Shown one piece after another: positions 8,426 through 17,807 of a stretch of 64,000 nucleotides of DNA; the stretch's first letter is position 1; every line of letters starts with the position of its first letter. The notes under the pieces are model-generated. The model made no database searches. It was not told where the DNA came from and saw only the letters and a program-made list of their open reading frames with translations. The translations under genes and the position numbers were made by a program. The DNA is from Kitasatospora cinereorecta. GTDB taxonomy: Bacteria; Actinomycetota; Actinomycetes; Streptomycetales; Streptomycetaceae. The stretch spans positions 310,001-374,000 of the forward strand of contig NZ_JAMZDX010000003.1 in the NCBI RefSeq assembly GCF_024172095.1. The letters run 5' to 3'.

Positions 8426-8786
8426 GACCTGACACATCCGATCCGACCCGGTCCGATCCGACCCGATTCACCCCGGCGGGTGACGGCCCGTGCGGCCTCA
8501 CGTTCGCTTCGTACCGACGGTGAGCATGCGGTACGACCCGTTCAGGCACTGCGGCTGTGACGGTTCTCACCAAAGCCGAGCCGGTCCCGGGCGAAACACG
8601 CCCGTCGTACGGGGATAACCTGCCAGACGGACGTGACGCGCGTGTTGATTGACGATGCGCCCGGACGCTGTGTGGGCCGCAAGGCCGTAATCTGCGTACC
8701 CGCTCAGCCCCGACGACCCGCAGCGAAGATCCTGCCGTGGCACGCTCGTAGAGACACATTCCGCGACCACGAACAAGGACAAACAC

Positions 8787-9962
8787 GTGGACCTGTTCGA
8801 GTACCAGGCGAGGGACCTCTTCGCCAAGCACGGTGTACCCGTGCTTGACGGCGATGTCATCGAGACCGCCGCAGACGCTGCCGCCATCGCGGAGCGCTTC
8901 GGCGGCCGCGCCGTCGTCAAGGCTCAGGTGAAGGTGGGTGGCCGAGGCAAGGCCGGTGGCGTGAAGCTCGCCGCCGACCCGGCGGACGCCGTCGCCAAGG
9001 CCGAGGCGATCCTCGGCATGGACATCAAGGGCCACACCGTTCACAAGGTGATGCTGGCCCAGACCGCGGACATCAAGGACGAGTACTACGTCTCGTTCCT
9101 GCTGGACCGCACCAACCGCACCTTCCTGGCGATGGCCAGTGTCGAGGGCGGTGTGGAGATCGAGGTCGTCGCCGAGGAGAACCCGGACGCGCTGGCCAAG
9201 ATCCCGGTCGACGCCAACGAGGGCTGCACCCCGGAGAAGGCCGCCGAGATCGTCGCCGCGGCCAAGTTCCCGGCCGAGGTCGCCGACCAGGTCGCCGAGG
9301 TCCTGCAGAAGCTGTGGAAGGTCTTCATCGCCGAGGACGCGCTCCTCGTCGAGGTCAACCCGCTGATCAAGTCCGGCGAGGGCAAGATCATCGCGCTTGA
9401 CGGCAAGGTCTCCCTGGACGAGAACGCCGAGTTCCGTCAGCCGGAGCACGAGGCGCTCGAGGACAAGGCCGCCGCCAACCCGCTCGAGGCGGCGGCGAAG
9501 GCCAAGGGCCTCAACTACGTCAAGCTCGACGGCGAGGTCGGCATCATCGGCAACGGCGCGGGTCTCGTCATGAGCACCCTGGACGTCGTCGCCTACGCCG
9601 GTGAGAACCACGGTGGCGTCAAGCCCGCCAACTTCCTCGACATCGGCGGCGGCGCCTCCGCCGAGGTGATGGCGAACGGCCTGGAGATCATCCTGGGCGA
9701 CACCGACGTCAAGTCGGTCTTCGTCAACGTCTTCGGCGGCATCACCGCGTGCGACGCGGTCGCCAACGGCATCGTGCAGGCCCTGGCCCTCCTCGAGGAG
9801 AAGGGTGAGGCCGTCACCAAGCCGCTCGTCGTCCGTCTGGACGGCAACAACGCCGAGCTGGGTCGTCAGATCCTGACCGACGCCAACCACCCGCTGGTGC
9901 AGCAGGTGGACACCATGGACGGTGCGGCCGACCGCGCCGCCGAGCTGGCGAACGCCAAGTAA
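8787..9962 (+). CDS. sucC: succinate-CoA ligase (ADP-forming) beta subunit
   Basis: The protein has 391 residues and starts at GTG with AAGGAC upstream. The N-terminus [19 protein letters not shown] is the classic SucC opening of an ATP-grasp domain (about 1-235); the glycine-rich [12 protein letters not shown] motif is near residues 50-61. The C-terminal CoA-ligase domain includes FLDIGGGAS (about 280-290) and [12 protein letters not shown]. SucC binds the nucleotide and succinate and, with SucD, converts succinyl-CoA plus ADP/GDP and phosphate to succinate plus NTP in the TCA cycle. SucD follows after 17 nt. Full length for the family, cytosolic. Confidence 0.98.
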   Translation: MDLFEYQARDLFAKHGVPVLDGDVIETAADAAAIAERFGGRAVVKAQVKVGGRGKAGGVKLAADPADAVAKAEAILGMDIKGHTVHKVMLAQTADIKDEYYVSFLLDRTNRTFLAMASVEGGVEIEVVAEENPDALAKIPVDANEGCTPEKAAEIVAAAKFPAEVADQVAEVLQKLWKVFIAEDALLVEVNPLIKSGEGKIIALDGKVSLDENAEFRQPEHEALEDKAAANPLEAAAKAKGLNYVKLDGEVGIIGNGAGLVMSTLDVVAYAGENHGGVKPANFLDIGGGASAEVMANGLEIILGDTDVKSVFVNVFGGITACDAVANGIVQALALLEEKGEAVTKPLVVRLDGNNAELGRQILTDANHPLVQQVDTMDGAADRAAELANAK

Positions 9963-9979
9963 GGAAGGGGACTAACACC

Positions 9980-10870
9980 ATGGCTATCTTCCTTACCAAG
10001 GACAGCAAGGTCATCGTCCAGGGCATGACCGGCTCCGAGGGCATGAAGCACACCCGCCGCATGCTCGCCTCGGGCACCCAGATCGTCGGCGGTGTGAACC
10101 CGCGCAAGGCCGGCACCACCGTTGACGTCGACGGCACCAACGTGCCCGTCTTCGGCTCCGTGGCCGAGGCCATGAAGGAGACCGGTGCCGACGTCACCGT
10201 CATCTTCGTGCCGCCGAAGTTCACCAAGGACGCCGTCGTCGAGGCGATCGACGCCGAGATCGGCCTCGCCGTCGTCATCACCGAGGGTGTGCCGGTCCAC
10301 GACTCGGCCGCCTTCTGGGCGTACGCCGGCTCCAAGGGCAACAAGACCCGGATCATCGGCCCGAACTGCCCCGGCCTGATCTCCCCCGGACAGTCCAACG
10401 CGGGCATCATCCCGGCGGACATCACCACCACCGGCCCGATCGGCCTGGTCTCGAAGTCCGGCACGCTGACCTACCAGCTCATGTACGAGCTGCGTGACCT
10501 CGGCTTCTCCTCCGCCGTCGGCATCGGTGGCGACCCGGTCATCGGCACCACCCACATCGACGCCCTCGCGGCGTTCGAGGCGGACCCGGAGACCAAGATC
10601 ATCGTCATGATCGGCGAGATCGGCGGCGACGCCGAGGAGCGTGCCGCGGCCTACATCGCCGAGCACGTCACCAAGCCGGTCGTCGGCTACGTCGCGGGCT
10701 TCACCGCCCCCGAGGGCAAGACCATGGGCCACGCCGGCGCCATCGTCTCCGGTTCCTCGGGCACCGCCCAGGCGAAGAAGGAGGCCCTCGAGGCCGCCGG
10801 TGTCAAGGTCGGCAAGACGCCGTCCGAGACCGCCCGCCTGGCCCGCGAGCTGTTCAACGCCGCCAAGTAA
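9980..10870 (+). CDS. sucD: succinate-CoA ligase alpha subunit
   Basis: It has 296 residues, with ribosome site GGAAGGGG before the [21 protein letters not shown] begins the CoA-binding Rossmann domain, with GGVNPRKAG following at about 35-43. The phosphohistidine of the catalytic cycle is the His in [11 protein letters not shown], about residue 251. The conserved SKSGTLTYQ motif is near 156-164. SucD carries the CoA site and the transiently phosphorylated His, and works as a heterodimer or heterotetramer with SucC encoded immediately upstream. The co-transcribed pair ends at a strong hairpin terminator 15 nt after the stop. Confidence 0.98.
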   Translation: MAIFLTKDSKVIVQGMTGSEGMKHTRRMLASGTQIVGGVNPRKAGTTVDVDGTNVPVFGSVAEAMKETGADVTVIFVPPKFTKDAVVEAIDAEIGLAVVITEGVPVHDSAAFWAYAGSKGNKTRIIGPNCPGLISPGQSNAGIIPADITTTGPIGLVSKSGTLTYQLMYELRDLGFSSAVGIGGDPVIGTTHIDALAAFEADPETKIIVMIGEIGGDAEERAAAYIAEHVTKPVVGYVAGFTAPEGKTMGHAGAIVSGSSGTAQAKKEALEAAGVKVGKTPSETARLARELFNAAK

Positions 10871-10884
10871 GTCCACGCGGCAGT

Positions 10885-10937
10885 AGCCCGAGGGCGCCGC
10901 GGACGGGTACTCCGTCCGCAGCGCCCTCGGGCTTTTC
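10885..10937. terminator. rho-independent terminator after sucCD (shared, convergent)
   Basis: A long stem pairs AGCCCGAGGGCGC with GCGCCCTCGGGCT, continued inward by GCGGACGG/CCGTCCGC around a short loop, and is followed by TTTT. It lies between the convergent sucD and the leftward sigma-like gene and can serve both. Confidence 0.9.
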
Positions 10938-10955
10938 CACGCCCGGTCCGTTCCG

Positions 10956-12629
10956 TCAGCGCAGCCGGTCGGCCAACCGCGGGGCGGAGGCCACGACGGG
11001 ACACGGCCGGACCGAGGCGCACGGCACCGCAATCGGCAGCACGACGACCGCACCCTGTGGCGCGCCGGCGGCGGCCGGTGTTCCGGGCCCCCGCAGCGGC
11101 CACCACGGCCCCTGCGCAGCCGCCGCCTGCCCGGGGGTCGGCGGGGCGGGCTGGTCCGAGGGTTGGTCCGAGGACTGGCCGGAGGGCTGGTCCGACGGCG
11201 GGATCGATGGCTGGGGGGACGGCTGCGTCGACGGCTGGTCGGTCGGCTGAGGGGCCGTCCCGTCGGTCGCCGGGGGCGCCGAGGCGTCGGGGACGACCGC
11301 GAACTGCGCCGGGGCGCCGGGCACCGGGCTGCACCACGGGGTCTGGATGCCCGGACTCACCGCCGCCCGCGCGGCGGTCGGACCCGCGCTGCCGGTGTCC
11401 GCCGTCGTACAGGCCGCGGCGGGCGGCTCGTCCGCCGGACGGAACAGCGACGACGGGCCGACGCCCAACAGGGTCGTCACCACCGCCGCACCCATCGCCA
11501 CCGGCAACAGGGCGGCCGCGCCCAGGCCGAGCCCGGCCCGCAGACGGCTGTGGGCGGTCAGCGCCGACGGCGACGGCAGCCGGGGCGCCGGACAGCCGTG
11601 CACCGCAGCCCGGTACAGCGCCTCGCCCAGCCGATCGGCGAACTCCGGCCCGTCCGGATCCTCGCCCACCAGCGCCGGCACCGCCCGCGCCAGCGCCGCA
11701 CGGGCCGCGCGGACCCGGCCCTCCGCCGCCGCCGTGCTCGACTCGACCTCCACCGCGACCGCGGCGGCCGACAGTCCGAGGGTGTCGTGCAGCACCAGCG
11801 CCCGGCGCTGCGGACGGGACAGGCGGCGCAGCGCCTTCAGCAGCGCGCGGTCGTGGGCGGTCGGCCGGTCGGACGCCTCCGGCTCGGCGGCGGCGGCGGC
11901 AGCGGCGGCCGGACGGACCCGGATCCGGCGGCGCGGCAGGCGCCATCGGTGCGCCCGGCGCGGACCGCCCCGGCGCCACGGGGAGAGGGCGATCTCGAAT
12001 GCCCTCGCCCTGACCCAGCCCTCGGGATCCGCCAGGTCCGAGACCTCCCACCACCGGCGGGACGCCTCGCCGAGCGCGAGCCGGACGCAGTGGGCGGCTC
12101 GGCGGCGGCTGCCGGTGAGCAGGAAGGTCTGCTGCACCAGACGGGCGTGGGCGTTCGCGCACAGCTCCGGGAAGGTGAGCGGCGCCCTCGCCGGAGCCGG
12201 AGCCGGAGCCGGAGCCGCAGGCGCCGCCGGGGCCGGGGTAGGGCCCGGGTCGGCCGCCTGCGACGGTTCGGCGGCTGCGGGCGCCGACGGATCCGGGCCG
12301 GCCGAGCCGCGCGTCGCGGGGTCCGGGCCGTCCGTCGCGGGGGCCGGGCCGGCCGGGTCGGGGTTGAGCAGCGCGCTCGCCAGGGCGACGGCCTCGGCGG
12401 GAGTGCCCGCGCCCAGCTTGCGCATCGCCCGCTGGAGGTAGGTGCGGACGGTGGCCGGCGCGAGGCCGAGCTGTTCGGCGACGGCGTTCGGGTCGTTGCC
12501 GGCGGCGAGTCGGGCCAGGACCTGTGCCTCACGGGGTGTCAGCAGCCGCAGCAGGCGGGCGGCGTCCGCGCGCGCCTGCTGCGACGGGCTGCCGGTCCGC
12601 TGGGGGTCGGCGGTCGAGGGCGAGGTCAC
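10956..12629 (-). CDS. LuxR-HTH / ECF-sigma-like fusion with membrane anchor and Pro/Ser-rich tail
   Basis: Start is GTG at 12629 with a GAGGGGG site; product 557 residues. A LuxR-type helix-turn-helix fills about 29-85 (LTPREAQVLARLAAG ... VRTYLQRAMRKLG). An Ala/Pro linker (about 88-155) leads to a region resembling ECF sigma region 2 (LTFPELCANAHARLVQQTFL, with VRARAFEIALSPWR) and then region 4 (LSRPQRRALVLHDTLGLSAA). One hydrophobic segment at about 366-390 is followed by a Pro/Ser/Gln/Asp-rich tail with QPSDQPS-type repeats, probably outside the membrane. Both DNA-binding units would be cytosolic. Its position between sucD and perM fits the conserved neighbourhood. Whether it acts as a sigma factor or only binds DNA is unclear; the -10 recognition region is poorly conserved. 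Confidence 0.75.
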   Translation of the reverse strand: MTSPSTADPQRTGSPSQQARADAARLLRLLTPREAQVLARLAAGNDPNAVAEQLGLAPATVRTYLQRAMRKLGAGTPAEAVALASALLNPDPAGPAPATDGPDPATRGSAGPDPSAPAAAEPSQAADPGPTPAPAAPAAPAPAPAPARAPLTFPELCANAHARLVQQTFLLTGSRRRAAHCVRLALGEASRRWWEVSDLADPEGWVRARAFEIALSPWRRGGPRRAHRWRLPRRRIRVRPAAAAAAAAEPEASDRPTAHDRALLKALRRLSRPQRRALVLHDTLGLSAAAVAVEVESSTAAAEGRVRAARAALARAVPALVGEDPDGPEFADRLGEALYRAAVHGCPAPRLPSPSALTAHSRLRAGLGLGAAALLPVAMGAAVVTTLLGVGPSSLFRPADEPPAAACTTADTGSAGPTAARAAVSPGIQTPWCSPVPGAPAQFAVVPDASAPPATDGTAPQPTDQPSTQPSPQPSIPPSDQPSGQSSDQPSDQPAPPTPGQAAAAQGPWWPLRGPGTPAAAGAPQGAVVVLPIAVPCASVRPCPVVASAPRLADRLR

Positions 12630-12743
12630 CGCGCCCCCTCGCCGTCGCTCCAGCCGCGTCGGTGGTATCGGCACATGTACTGATAATCCGGGACACGGCG
12701 AAGCTTCGCCCGTTGACCCCCCACAACGGGTGATCTTGGGAGC

Positions 12744-14306
12744 ATGAGCCCCATGACGCAGCTGATGGGCCGTCCGATCCTGGGTGTGCCGAGCGAACTG
12801 GGCACCCGCTCGGCCCTCGCCGACCTGCTGACCGGCGTGCGGACCGCGCTGCTCACCCTCGCCGCGGTGGCGGTGCCCGTGCTGGGCCTGTGGGTGATCG
12901 CCCCGTTCGGCGACGACAGCGCCGCGGACGCCGCCCGGGTCGCCTCCGCGCTCTGGCTGCTCGGGCACGGCGCGCCGCTCACCCGCGGGGAGGCGGAGGC
13001 GCCGCTCACCATGGCGCCGCTGCTGCTCACGGCGTGCAGCGCGGTACTGCTCTGCCGCGCCGGGCGGCGCATCGGACGGCGCGGACGCCTGCACTGGCGC
13101 GCGCCGCTGGCACTGTGCGCCGGATATCTGCTGGTCGCGGCCGGTGCGGTGGCGCAGTGCGCGGTGCCGGAGGCCGGGCTGCGGGCGCGTCCGCTGCCCG
13201 ACCTGGCGGCGGTGGCCGTGCTCGCGGGCCTCTCCGTCGGCTACGGCGTACGGTCGGCCGGCGGGCGGCCCGGGGTCGTCGGCGGGCCCGGTGCCGTCGG
13301 CGGGCCGGGTGCGGCCGGGAGCGGCCGGGCCGGGGGAGCGCCCCGGGCGCTGGACCGGCTGCCCGCATGGGCCCGTCCGCCCGGCGCGTTCCCGGTGGCG
13401 GCCCGGGCGGGCCTCGCCTGGCTGCTCGGGGCGGCGGCGGTCGGCGGCACGGTGCTGACGGTGGCAGTGGTGCTGGGGCAGGCGGGACGGTCGGCGCACG
13501 GGCTGGGCAGCGACCCGGCGGCGTACCTCGGGATGCTGCTGGCCAGCGCGATCCTGCTGCCGAACGCGGTGGTCTGGGCGGCGGCGTACGCGCTGGGTCC
13601 GGGCTTCACGGTCGGGACGGGCACGGTGGCCGCGCCGCTCGGAACCCACCTGGCGGCAGTGCCGGACTTCCCCCTGCTCGCGCTGGTGGCACCGGACGGC
13701 GGGCCCGACTGGCGCCTGCTGGCCTGCGCACTGCCGTTCGCGGCCGGGGTGGTGCCGGCCCTGCTGCTGGGCCGGGCCGGGGTCGCTCCGGCGGTCGCGG
13801 CCACGGCCGACGACTGGCCGGTGGACCGCAACGGTGCGCCGCACGTGGTCTGGACGGCGGACGGCGAGCGCGCCGACGGCGGCGGACGCGAGCCCGAGGC
13901 GGCCGGCTGGGGCGCGGCCGGGACGGCGGTGGCGGTCCTGCTGGCTGCCGTGGTCGCCGGGGTCGGGGCGGGCGTGGTGGCCTGGGCAGCGGGCGGGACG
14001 CTCGGCGCGGGCCGGATGGCGGAGCTCGGGCCGGTGGCGTGGCAGGTCGCGGCGGCGACGGCGGCGTGGTTCGCCGTGGTGGCCGCGCCGGTCGCGCTGG
14101 CCGCCCGCTGGTGGGCGATGCGGAGCAGGACGGCGTCCTGGCGGGACCGGCTGGGCCGCTGGACGGTGCGCCGGACGGCACCGGTGCGGGTGGCGCTGCA
14201 CCGGCTGCTGGCCCGCGCGTCGGAGGTGCGGTCGCCGCTCGCCCGGTGGCGCGAGCGGCGAGCGGCGGTGGACATCGACGGGGAACCGGACCCGCTGGAC
14301 GGCTGA
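12744..14306 (+). CDS. perM: DUF6350 / PerM-type polytopic membrane protein
   Basis: The protein has 520 residues and many hydrophobic stretches (for example around 30-55, 90-110, 118-140, 150-165, 215-245, 255-290, 330-350, 390-420 and 435-460). It matches DUF6350, the family of mycobacterial PerM (Rv0955), which lies in the same order between sucCD and purNH in Mycobacterium tuberculosis and is linked to cell division. The loop after about residue 165 is unusually Gly/Pro-rich. The first ATG (12744) has GGGAG almost abutting it; the ATG at 12753 is a possible alternative with better spacing. It is divergent from the sigma-like gene with a 114-bp promoter region. Symbol assigned from family and synteny. 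Confidence 0.8.
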   Translation: MSPMTQLMGRPILGVPSELGTRSALADLLTGVRTALLTLAAVAVPVLGLWVIAPFGDDSAADAARVASALWLLGHGAPLTRGEAEAPLTMAPLLLTACSAVLLCRAGRRIGRRGRLHWRAPLALCAGYLLVAAGAVAQCAVPEAGLRARPLPDLAAVAVLAGLSVGYGVRSAGGRPGVVGGPGAVGGPGAAGSGRAGGAPRALDRLPAWARPPGAFPVAARAGLAWLLGAAAVGGTVLTVAVVLGQAGRSAHGLGSDPAAYLGMLLASAILLPNAVVWAAAYALGPGFTVGTGTVAAPLGTHLAAVPDFPLLALVAPDGGPDWRLLACALPFAAGVVPALLLGRAGVAPAVAATADDWPVDRNGAPHVVWTADGERADGGGREPEAAGWGAAGTAVAVLLAAVVAGVGAGVVAWAAGGTLGAGRMAELGPVAWQVAAATAAWFAVVAAPVALAARWWAMRSRTASWRDRLGRWTVRRTAPVRVALHRLLARASEVRSPLARWRERRAAVDIDGEPDPLDG

Positions 14307-14366
14307 CCTGCCCGGACGGTCGGACGGCCGGTCGGATGGCCGGAGTCCTGCCCGATCGAGCCGGCG

Positions 14367-15062
14367 TCAGCGCGTGTCGGTGGTGAGGTTGACCATCCAC
14401 GCCGGGGCGAGGTTGCCGCAGCTCGCCTGGGCCTCCTGGGTGGCCGCGTCGCTGACGCAGGTCAGGTAGTCCTGGTAGTACAGGGTCGCCCCGAAGGCCG
14501 CGACGGTGATCAGCAGGGCGACACCGCCGGTGAGCAGACCGCCGAGCGCGGCGGGGGCCTGCGGGGTGGTGGGCCGCGCCGGGGCGGACTGCGGTGCGTA
14601 CCGGTGGGCGACCGGTGACTCGGCGTCGGCGGAGGTGCCGGCGGAGGTGTCGCCGGACGTGCCGGCGGCCGCGGCGCCGCGGCCCGCCCGCAGGGCGCTG
14701 ACCGCCCAGTAGACGGCCAGCATGCCGAGCAGCAGGGAGAGGTAGAACAGGCCGCTGATCGTGCAGAACAGGGCGGCGAAGCCCGCGGACAGCGCGTACC
14801 GGGACCGGCGCTGGACCGGGTCGTTGGGGTCGAACTTGGGCTGCGGCTGCTGCTGCGGCGGCGCGAGCCAGCCGTTGCGGTAGCCGTGGCTCCACCCGTG
14901 CGGCGGCGGGACCTGGGAGCGCTCGCCGTCCTCGTCCTCGGTGTCGCTCGGCGGACGCTCCGCGCCGCCCACGGGGATGCGGGGCCGCCACGGCTGGTCG
15001 GGGGCGTCCGCCGGCGGCGGCGCGAAGGGGTTGCGCTCGCCGGAGTCCTCGCCGCTGCTCAT
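14367..15062 (-). CDS. membrane protein with Pro-rich N-terminus
   Basis: It has 231 residues and starts MSSGEDSGERNPFAPPPADAP with GAAGGAA upstream. The first 80 residues are acidic then Pro/Gln-rich and probably cytosolic. Two hydrophobic hairpin segments at about 88-125 (AALFCTISGLFYLSLLLGML) form a DUF4190-like pair, and a third lies at about 180-205. The short C-terminal domain contains two Cys (LTCVSDAATQEAQASCGNL) that could form an extracytoplasmic disulphide. Convergent with perM and divergent from purN. Homologues sit in this position in streptomycete genomes, but no function is known to me. Confidence 0.75.
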   Translation of the reverse strand: MSSGEDSGERNPFAPPPADAPDQPWRPRIPVGGAERPPSDTEDEDGERSQVPPPHGWSHGYRNGWLAPPQQQPQPKFDPNDPVQRRSRYALSAGFAALFCTISGLFYLSLLLGMLAVYWAVSALRAGRGAAAAGTSGDTSAGTSADAESPVAHRYAPQSAPARPTTPQAPAALGGLLTGGVALLITVAAFGATLYYQDYLTCVSDAATQEAQASCGNLAPAWMVNLTTDTR

Positions 15063-15324
15063 GGTGTCGGCCGTTCCTTCTCGTGGGGGCGTGCGGGCCG
15101 CGTCGGGGGCGGTCCGCCCGGTGGGGTGCGGTCGCCGGTGAACGCCCGCGGGTCAATGATCCCCCAGCCCGGTCGCTGCCGTGCGGCACCCCGCCAACTC
15201 TGCCCCACCGGCACCCGCGCGCCCCGCTCGCCGACCCCCGCCGTCCCAGAAGGAGCACCCACCGCCCCCACCCACCGACCCCCGCCGGACCGGCTGACCG
15301 TCCGTGGCGAGATCCCTGTCTCAA

Positions 15325-15336
15325 CTACGCGCGTAG
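15325..15336. promoter_or_regulatory. CTACGCGCGTAG palindrome upstream of purN (candidate operator)
   Basis: A perfect 12-bp palindrome, flanked by CAA and GTTG that extend the symmetry imperfectly. It lies in the 423-bp gap 15063-15485, about 40-50 bp before a -10-like TATCGT (15375-15380). The rest of the gap has no recognisable gene or riboswitch. Regulator unknown. Confidence 0.4.
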
Positions 15337-15485
15337 CGTTGCCTCGCGGTTACGGATGGCCTTCGACCAGCCGTTATCGTGGTGACGGTCAGCAGCCTGT
15401 ACCCCGGCTCGACCTGGCGCCGCCCGTAGTGGCCCCACCGACGGTGGACGTACCAGCGGGCGCAAAACGTACGGAGAATCGCGCA

Positions 15486-16145
15486 GTGGCCGCCGCTTCC
15501 GCCCAAGTGTTCCCGCCCCGCACCCCCGGACCGGCTCGGCTGGTCGTCCTGGTCTCCGGCTCCGGCACCAACCTGCAGTCGCTGATCGATGCCGCCGCCG
15601 ACCCGGCGTACGGCGCCGAGATCGTCGCGGTGGGCGCCGACCGCGCGGGCATCGCCGGTCTGAAGCGCGCCGAGCAGGCCGGGATCACCACCTTCGTCGA
15701 GCGGATCCCGGACCACGCCGACCGCGCCGCCTGGGACCGGGCGCTGACCGCCGCCGTGACCGCCCACCGGCCCGATGTGGTGGTCACCGCCGGCTTCATG
15801 AAGATCCTCGGCCCCGAGTTCATCGCCGCCTTCGGCGGCCGGATCGTCAACACCCACCCGGCCCTGCTGCCGTCCTTCCCCGGCGCCCACGGCGTCCCGG
15901 ACGCCCTCGCCTACGGCGTGAAGGTCACCGGCTGCACCGTCCACCTGGTCGACGCCGGGGTGGACACCGGGCCGATCATCGCCCAGGGCGTCGTCGAGGT
16001 CCTCGACTCCGACCACGCCGACGGCGGCGAAGCGCTGCACGAGCGCATCAAGACTGTCGAGCGCACGCTGCTCGTCGAGGTCGTGGGCCGGCTGGCCCGC
16101 GAAGGCCACCGCATCGAAGACCGAAAGGTATGGATCCCGGCATGA
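15486..16145 (+). CDS. purN: phosphoribosylglycinamide formyltransferase
   Basis: It has 219 residues from GTG at 15486, with GGAGAA about 8 nt upstream. The frame extends further upstream but without homology or a ribosome site. Glycine-rich [19 protein letters not shown] (about 19-37) binds the GAR phosphate. The catalytic region [15 protein letters not shown] supplies the Asn and His, and [10 protein letters not shown] the Asp. PurN transfers a formyl group from 10-formyl-THF to GAR in the third step of IMP synthesis, in the cytosol. The last bases overlap the purH start (ATGA). The folD gene nearby provides the one-carbon donor pathway. Confidence 0.97.
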   Translation: MAAASAQVFPPRTPGPARLVVLVSGSGTNLQSLIDAAADPAYGAEIVAVGADRAGIAGLKRAEQAGITTFVERIPDHADRAAWDRALTAAVTAHRPDVVVTAGFMKILGPEFIAAFGGRIVNTHPALLPSFPGAHGVPDALAYGVKVTGCTVHLVDAGVDTGPIIAQGVVEVLDSDHADGGEALHERIKTVERTLLVEVVGRLAREGHRIEDRKVWIPA

Positions 16146-17725
16146 GCGCCGCTTCCTCCGCCACGCCCCCCGTGTCCGAGAACGTCCGCCCGATCCGCCG
16201 CGCGCTGATCAGCGTGTACGACAAGACCGGTCTGGAGGAGCTGGCCCAGGGCCTGCACGCCGCCGGGGTCGCCATCGTCTCCACCGGCTCCACCGCCGGC
16301 CGGATCGCCGCCGCGGGCGTCCCGGTCACCGAGGTCTCCGAGCTGACCGGCTTCCCGGAGTGCCTGGACGGCCGGGTGAAGACCCTGCACCCGCGCGTGC
16401 ACGCCGGTGTCCTCGCCGACCTGCGCCTGGAGTCGCACCGCGCGCAGCTGGTCGAGCTCGGCGTCGAGCCGTTCGACCTGGTCGTGGTGAACCTCTACCC
16501 GTTCACCGCGACGGTCGCCTCCGGCGCCACCCCGGACGAGTGCGTCGAGCAGATCGACATCGGCGGCCCGTCGATGGTCCGCGCCGCGGCCAAGAACCAC
16601 CCCTCGGTCGCCGTGGTGGTCGACCCGGCCCGCTACGGCGACGTGCTGAGCGCCGTTCAGGGCGGCGGTTTCGACCTGCTGACCCGCAAGCGCCTGGCGG
16701 CCGCCGCGTTCGCCCACACCGCGGCGTACGACGTGGCCGTGGCCTCCTGGTTCGAGCAGTCCGGCTACACCGAGTCGGACGAGGCCTTCCCGGCCTTCCT
16801 GGGCTCCACCTGGGAGCGCCAGAACGTCCTGCGCTACGGCGAGAACCCGCACCAGTCGGCGGCCATCTACTCCGACGGCACCGGCGGCCTGGCAGGCGCG
16901 CAGCAGCTGCACGGCAAGGAGATGTCCTACAACAACTACGTGGACACCGACGCCGCGCGCCGCGCCGCGTACGATCACGAGGCGCCGGCCGTGGCGATCA
17001 TCAAGCACGCCAACCCGTGCGGCATCGCCACCGGCGCGGACGTCGCCGAGGCGCACCGTAAGGCGCACGCCTGCGACCCGCTGTCGGCGTTCGGCGGCGT
17101 GATCGCGGTCAACCGCCCGGTCACCGTGGAGCTGGCCGAGCAGATCGCCGAGATCTTCACCGAGGTCGTGGTGGCCCCGGGTTACGAGGACGGCGCGGTC
17201 GAGGTGCTGGCCCGCAAGAAGAACATCCGCGTGCTGGTCGCCCCGGACGCCCCGGCCAACCTGCGCGAGGTCCGTCCGATCTCCGGCGGCGTGCTGCTGC
17301 AGGAGACCGACCGGATCCACGCGGACGGCGACGACCCGGCGACCTGGACCCTGGCCACCGGCGAGGCGCTGGCGGAGTCCGAGCTGGCCGAGCTGTCCTT
17401 CGCCTGGCGGGCCTGCCGGGCCGTCAAGTCCAACGCCATCCTGCTGGCCAAGGACAACGCCTCGGTCGGCGTGGGCATGGGCCAGGTCAACCGGGTCGAC
17501 TCGGCCAAGCTGGCGGTCGAGCGGGCCGGCGAGCGGGCCAAGGGCTCGTACGCGGCGTCCGACGCCTTCTTCCCGTTCCCGGACGGCCTCCAGGTGCTGA
17601 TCGACGGCGGCGTCAAGGCCGTGGTCCAGCCTGGCGGTTCGGTCCGTGACGAGGAGGTCGTGGCGGCCGCCGCCGCGGCCGGGGTGACCATGTACTTCAC
17701 CGGCACCCGCCACTTCTTCCACTGA
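16142..17725 (+). CDS. purH: bifunctional AICAR transformylase / IMP cyclohydrolase
   Basis: The protein has 527 residues if translation starts at the ATG overlapping the purN stop; an in-frame ATG at 16130 would add four residues. The N-terminal MGS-like IMP cyclohydrolase domain (about 15-200) starts [17 protein letters not shown], with the conserved [10 protein letters not shown]. The transformylase domain follows, with [20 protein letters not shown] (catalytic Lys-His) and FPFPDG near the C-terminus. It carries out the last two steps to IMP and works directly after PurN in the same operon. Full length and intact. A 12-bp hairpin follows. Confidence 0.98.
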   Translation: MSAASSATPPVSENVRPIRRALISVYDKTGLEELAQGLHAAGVAIVSTGSTAGRIAAAGVPVTEVSELTGFPECLDGRVKTLHPRVHAGVLADLRLESHRAQLVELGVEPFDLVVVNLYPFTATVASGATPDECVEQIDIGGPSMVRAAAKNHPSVAVVVDPARYGDVLSAVQGGGFDLLTRKRLAAAAFAHTAAYDVAVASWFEQSGYTESDEAFPAFLGSTWERQNVLRYGENPHQSAAIYSDGTGGLAGAQQLHGKEMSYNNYVDTDAARRAAYDHEAPAVAIIKHANPCGIATGADVAEAHRKAHACDPLSAFGGVIAVNRPVTVELAEQIAEIFTEVVVAPGYEDGAVEVLARKKNIRVLVAPDAPANLREVRPISGGVLLQETDRIHADGDDPATWTLATGEALAESELAELSFAWRACRAVKSNAILLAKDNASVGVGMGQVNRVDSAKLAVERAGERAKGSYAASDAFFPFPDGLQVLIDGGVKAVVQPGGSVRDEEVVAAAAAAGVTMYFTGTRHFFH

Positions 17726-17753
17726 TCCCTGCCTGATCCAGGCCGGGACACGC

Positions 17754-17792
17754 CAGAGGCCCTGCACTCCGAGGAGGAGCGCAGGGCCTCTG
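17754..17792. terminator. hairpin between convergent purH and RDD genes
   Basis: CAGAGGCCCTGC pairs perfectly with GCAGGGCCTCTG around a 15-nt loop. There is no T-tract on either side, so it may act as a bidirectional, T-less actinobacterial terminator. Confidence 0.7.
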
Positions 17793-17807
17793 CGGTGCGG
17801 CGGGGCG

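Noticed and set aside
11160..11250. Separate secreted repeat protein encoded in the QPSDQPS tract
   Set aside because: The tract is the in-frame C-terminal tail of the sigma-like protein; no independent start site is seen.
15063..15485. Purine riboswitch upstream of purN
   Set aside because: No purine aptamer core or suitable stem pattern is visible; only a palindrome and a -10-like box.
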